A stretch of DNA of 64,000 bases from an uncultured Desulfobacteraceae bacterium (GTDB taxonomy: Bacteria > Desulfobacterota > Desulfobacteria > Desulfobacterales > UBA5852). Positions 62,812-64,000 of the stretch are shown in pieces. A program made the position numbers and the translations under genes. The stretch's first letter is position 1. Each line of letters opens with the position of its first letter. The stretch covers positions 1-64,000 of the forward strand of contig CAJXSL010000009.1 in the NCBI GenBank assembly GCA_913060875.1. Reading direction: 5' to 3'. A model generated the notes under the pieces. The model made no database searches. It was not told where the DNA came from and saw only the letters and a list, made by a program, of their open reading frames with translations.

Positions 62812-64000
62812 ATGCCCATCGTGTTGATCCCCAAGGAAAGCTGCGGTGCCGCCGATCAGACGAAAAGCCGGAAGGGCCGGCCGCGCGGAAGACTTACGGG
62901 AAGCGGCCGATGGTTGACTGTCGCGGCCCTTATCATGGGATGGGTTCTGCTCGGCAATATAGCGGCAACAGCGGCAACCTCATCTCTGGCCCAGGACATC
63001 CAAACCCTTGCCGCCCATGGCGATCGGAGCACCGGCAGCGCAGGCGCCAAAAAGGCGGCCGACTATATTCAGAAAACGTTCGATCAACTGGGCTATGCCA
63101 CCACCGGCCGCTTCCGGCTGGCCCTGCCCATCCGTCAGCACACCCGCAGCGAGTTGCATCGCAGCCCGGAAGCCCCACCCTTGGCCATCCAGCCCCTGCT
63201 GGCCAACAGTATTGCACCGGGCACTCTGCCCGCGGACGGCATCCAGGGGCCGCTGGTCTATGCGGGCCGCGGCGAATTGTCTGATTTCAACGGCCTAGAC
63301 GTGGCGGGCGCCATTGTCCTGATGGAAATGACCTCCGGCAAAAACTGGTTGAACGCCGCCAATTTGGGCGCCCGGGCCCTGATCCATATCGACCGCGGCG
63401 GCACCCGGCGCCCTCTTTTTCAGGACAAGTACGAGCTCACGCCCATTGATTTCCCCCGTTTTTGGGTCACGCGTGAAGCCTTGCAGGCGTATTTGGGCCG
63501 TGAGCAAGATTTCGAACGTGCGCAACTGGCTTCCAAGGTTCGGCTGAACTCACGGATCGCATGGCAGAACACCTTTGCGGAAAATCTCTTCTGCCTGGTG
63601 CCCGGCCGCCACGAAACCCTTGGCCAACAGCTTCTGGTGGTGGAAGCTTTTTTTGACAGCACGGCCCATGTTGCCGACCGCTCCCCCGGCGCCGACGAAG
63701 CCGGCAGCATCGGCGCACTGCTGGCCCTGGCCCGCTACCTTCGGGAAAATCCGCCGGACCGGTCGGTCTTGCTCCTGGCCACATCAGGCCACGCCCAGGG
63801 TCTGGTCGGTATGCGTGAGGCGGTCTGGGGCTTTCATGCGAATTCGAAAAACCTCATCCTCAAACGCCGCCAGCTTTCACAGGACCTCAAGTGGGGCCAA
63901 AAGGTTTCCAAAAAGCTGAACCGCGCCACCCTCTCGGCGGAACCACCCGACGACGATCTGGTCAAAGCTTTCGTCGATGCCGTCAAGACCGAGTCCGATT
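62812..64000 (+). CDS. Membrane-anchored M28-like protein, probably inactive; partial
   Basis: The frame stays open to the window end (396 codons seen). It has a basic N-terminus, one helix (about 36-58, LTVAALIMGWVLLGN-type), a PA-like insert (VYAGRGELSDFNGLDVAGAIVLMEM near 150), then an M28 peptidase core. In the core the usual H-x-D-S is VEAFFDSTAHV (near 285), so the His is Phe. The bridging Asp seems kept in PGADEAGS. The E-E pair before G-l-x-G is GHAQGLVG, so the catalytic Glu is lost. It starts 4 bp after the ATPase gene and may be part of the same ABC system. Later domains, perhaps a permease, lie outside. Confidence 0.75.
   Translation, partial: MPIVLIPKESCGAADQTKSRKGRPRGRLTGSGRWLTVAALIMGWVLLGNIAATAATSSLAQDIQTLAAHGDRSTGSAGAKKAADYIQKTFDQLGYATTGRFRLALPIRQHTRSELHRSPEAPPLAIQPLLANSIAPGTLPADGIQGPLVYAGRGELSDFNGLDVAGAIVLMEMTSGKNWLNAANLGARALIHIDRGGTRRPLFQDKYELTPIDFPRFWVTREALQAYLGREQDFERAQLASKVRLNSRIAWQNTFAENLFCLVPGRHETLGQQLLVVEAFFDSTAHVADRSPGADEAGSIGALLALARYLRENPPDRSVLLLATSGHAQGLVGMREAVWGFHANSKNLILKRRQLSQDLKWGQKVSKKLNRATLSAEPPDDDLVKAFVDAVKTESD

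Overview
The window looks like chromosomal DNA of a Desulfobacterota sulfate reducer (Desulfobacterales-like). This is inferred from gene content, not from a marker gene. The content that suggests it is a soluble periplasmic [NiFe] hydrogenase, a periplasmic CbiK-type cobaltochelatase beside a cobalamin-riboswitch operon, cytoplasmic Mo/FeS/flavin oxidoreductase genes, PEP-CTERM proteins, and dispersed REP- and MITE-like palindromes. Most of the window is GC-rich. A stretch from about 14.4 to 20.5 kb is more AT-rich and full of gene fragments.

Region 1 (1-14.3 kb): a tRNA-Ser cut by the window edge, an acidic hypothetical protein, then hydrogenase small and large subunits, a terminator, the maturation protease and hypC-hypF-hypD-hypE. 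A lipoprotein ApbE flavin transferase, RimO, a polyprenyl diphosphate synthase, a secreted protein of unknown role and a CDP-alcohol phosphatidyltransferase follow. hypA and hypB are not in the window.

Region 2 (14.3-20.5 kb): an intact tRNA-Val(GAC) is the left attachment site of a decayed integrative island. The 3' part of the tRNA plus its terminator (about 97 bp) is repeated at 20388-20486. Between the copies lie two halves of tyrosine integrase(s) in opposite orientation, an IS21-like remnant, a truncated HicB, a truncated CD-NTase-like nucleotidyltransferase, a full-length Fic protein, a GDSL esterase with a PEP-CTERM anchor and small ORFs. A second PEP-CTERM protein lies just outside the right end.

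Region 3 (21.7-28.8 kb): a MITE-like palindrome, a methyltransferase and a five-gene minus-strand operon. The operon encodes a molybdopterin oxidoreductase, a multi-cluster ferredoxin subunit, an FAD/NAD(P)/FeS protein, a 69-residue protein and a NuoG-N-terminus-like 2Fe-2S/4Fe-4S protein. None carries an export signal or membrane anchor, so the products probably form a soluble cytoplasmic complex.

Region 4 (29.1-40 kb): two minus-strand metal/corrinoid operons. One encodes an ECF-type nickel/cobalt transporter (NikK-like, CbiM, NikL-like, CbiQ, CbiO) plus a cytoplasmic CbiK. The other sits behind a cobalamin riboswitch with a terminator and encodes periplasmic CbiK, BtuC, BtuD, BtuF, CobI/CbiL and a Gate-domain membrane protein. 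Together they would supply nickel to the hydrogenase and cobalt/corrinoid to B12 enzymes.

Region 5 (40.2-52.7 kb): housekeeping genes (argS, a SPOR protein, gatC, gatA, a 59-residue protein, mutL), a secreted FG-GAP-like protein, a porin with an unusual leader rich in TTAGGTT, and gatB on the opposite strand. Gaps are filled with REP-like palindromes.

Region 6 (53.1-64 kb): a surface-glycan cluster (two MurG-like transferases, a GT4 transferase, a histidine phosphatase, a polysaccharide-deacetylase-like protein, a STELLO-like protein and a two-domain putative transferase). It is followed by an ABC system (mini FtsX/MacB permease, LolD-like ATPase) and a membrane-anchored M28-like protein that lacks recognisable metal ligands and runs off the window.
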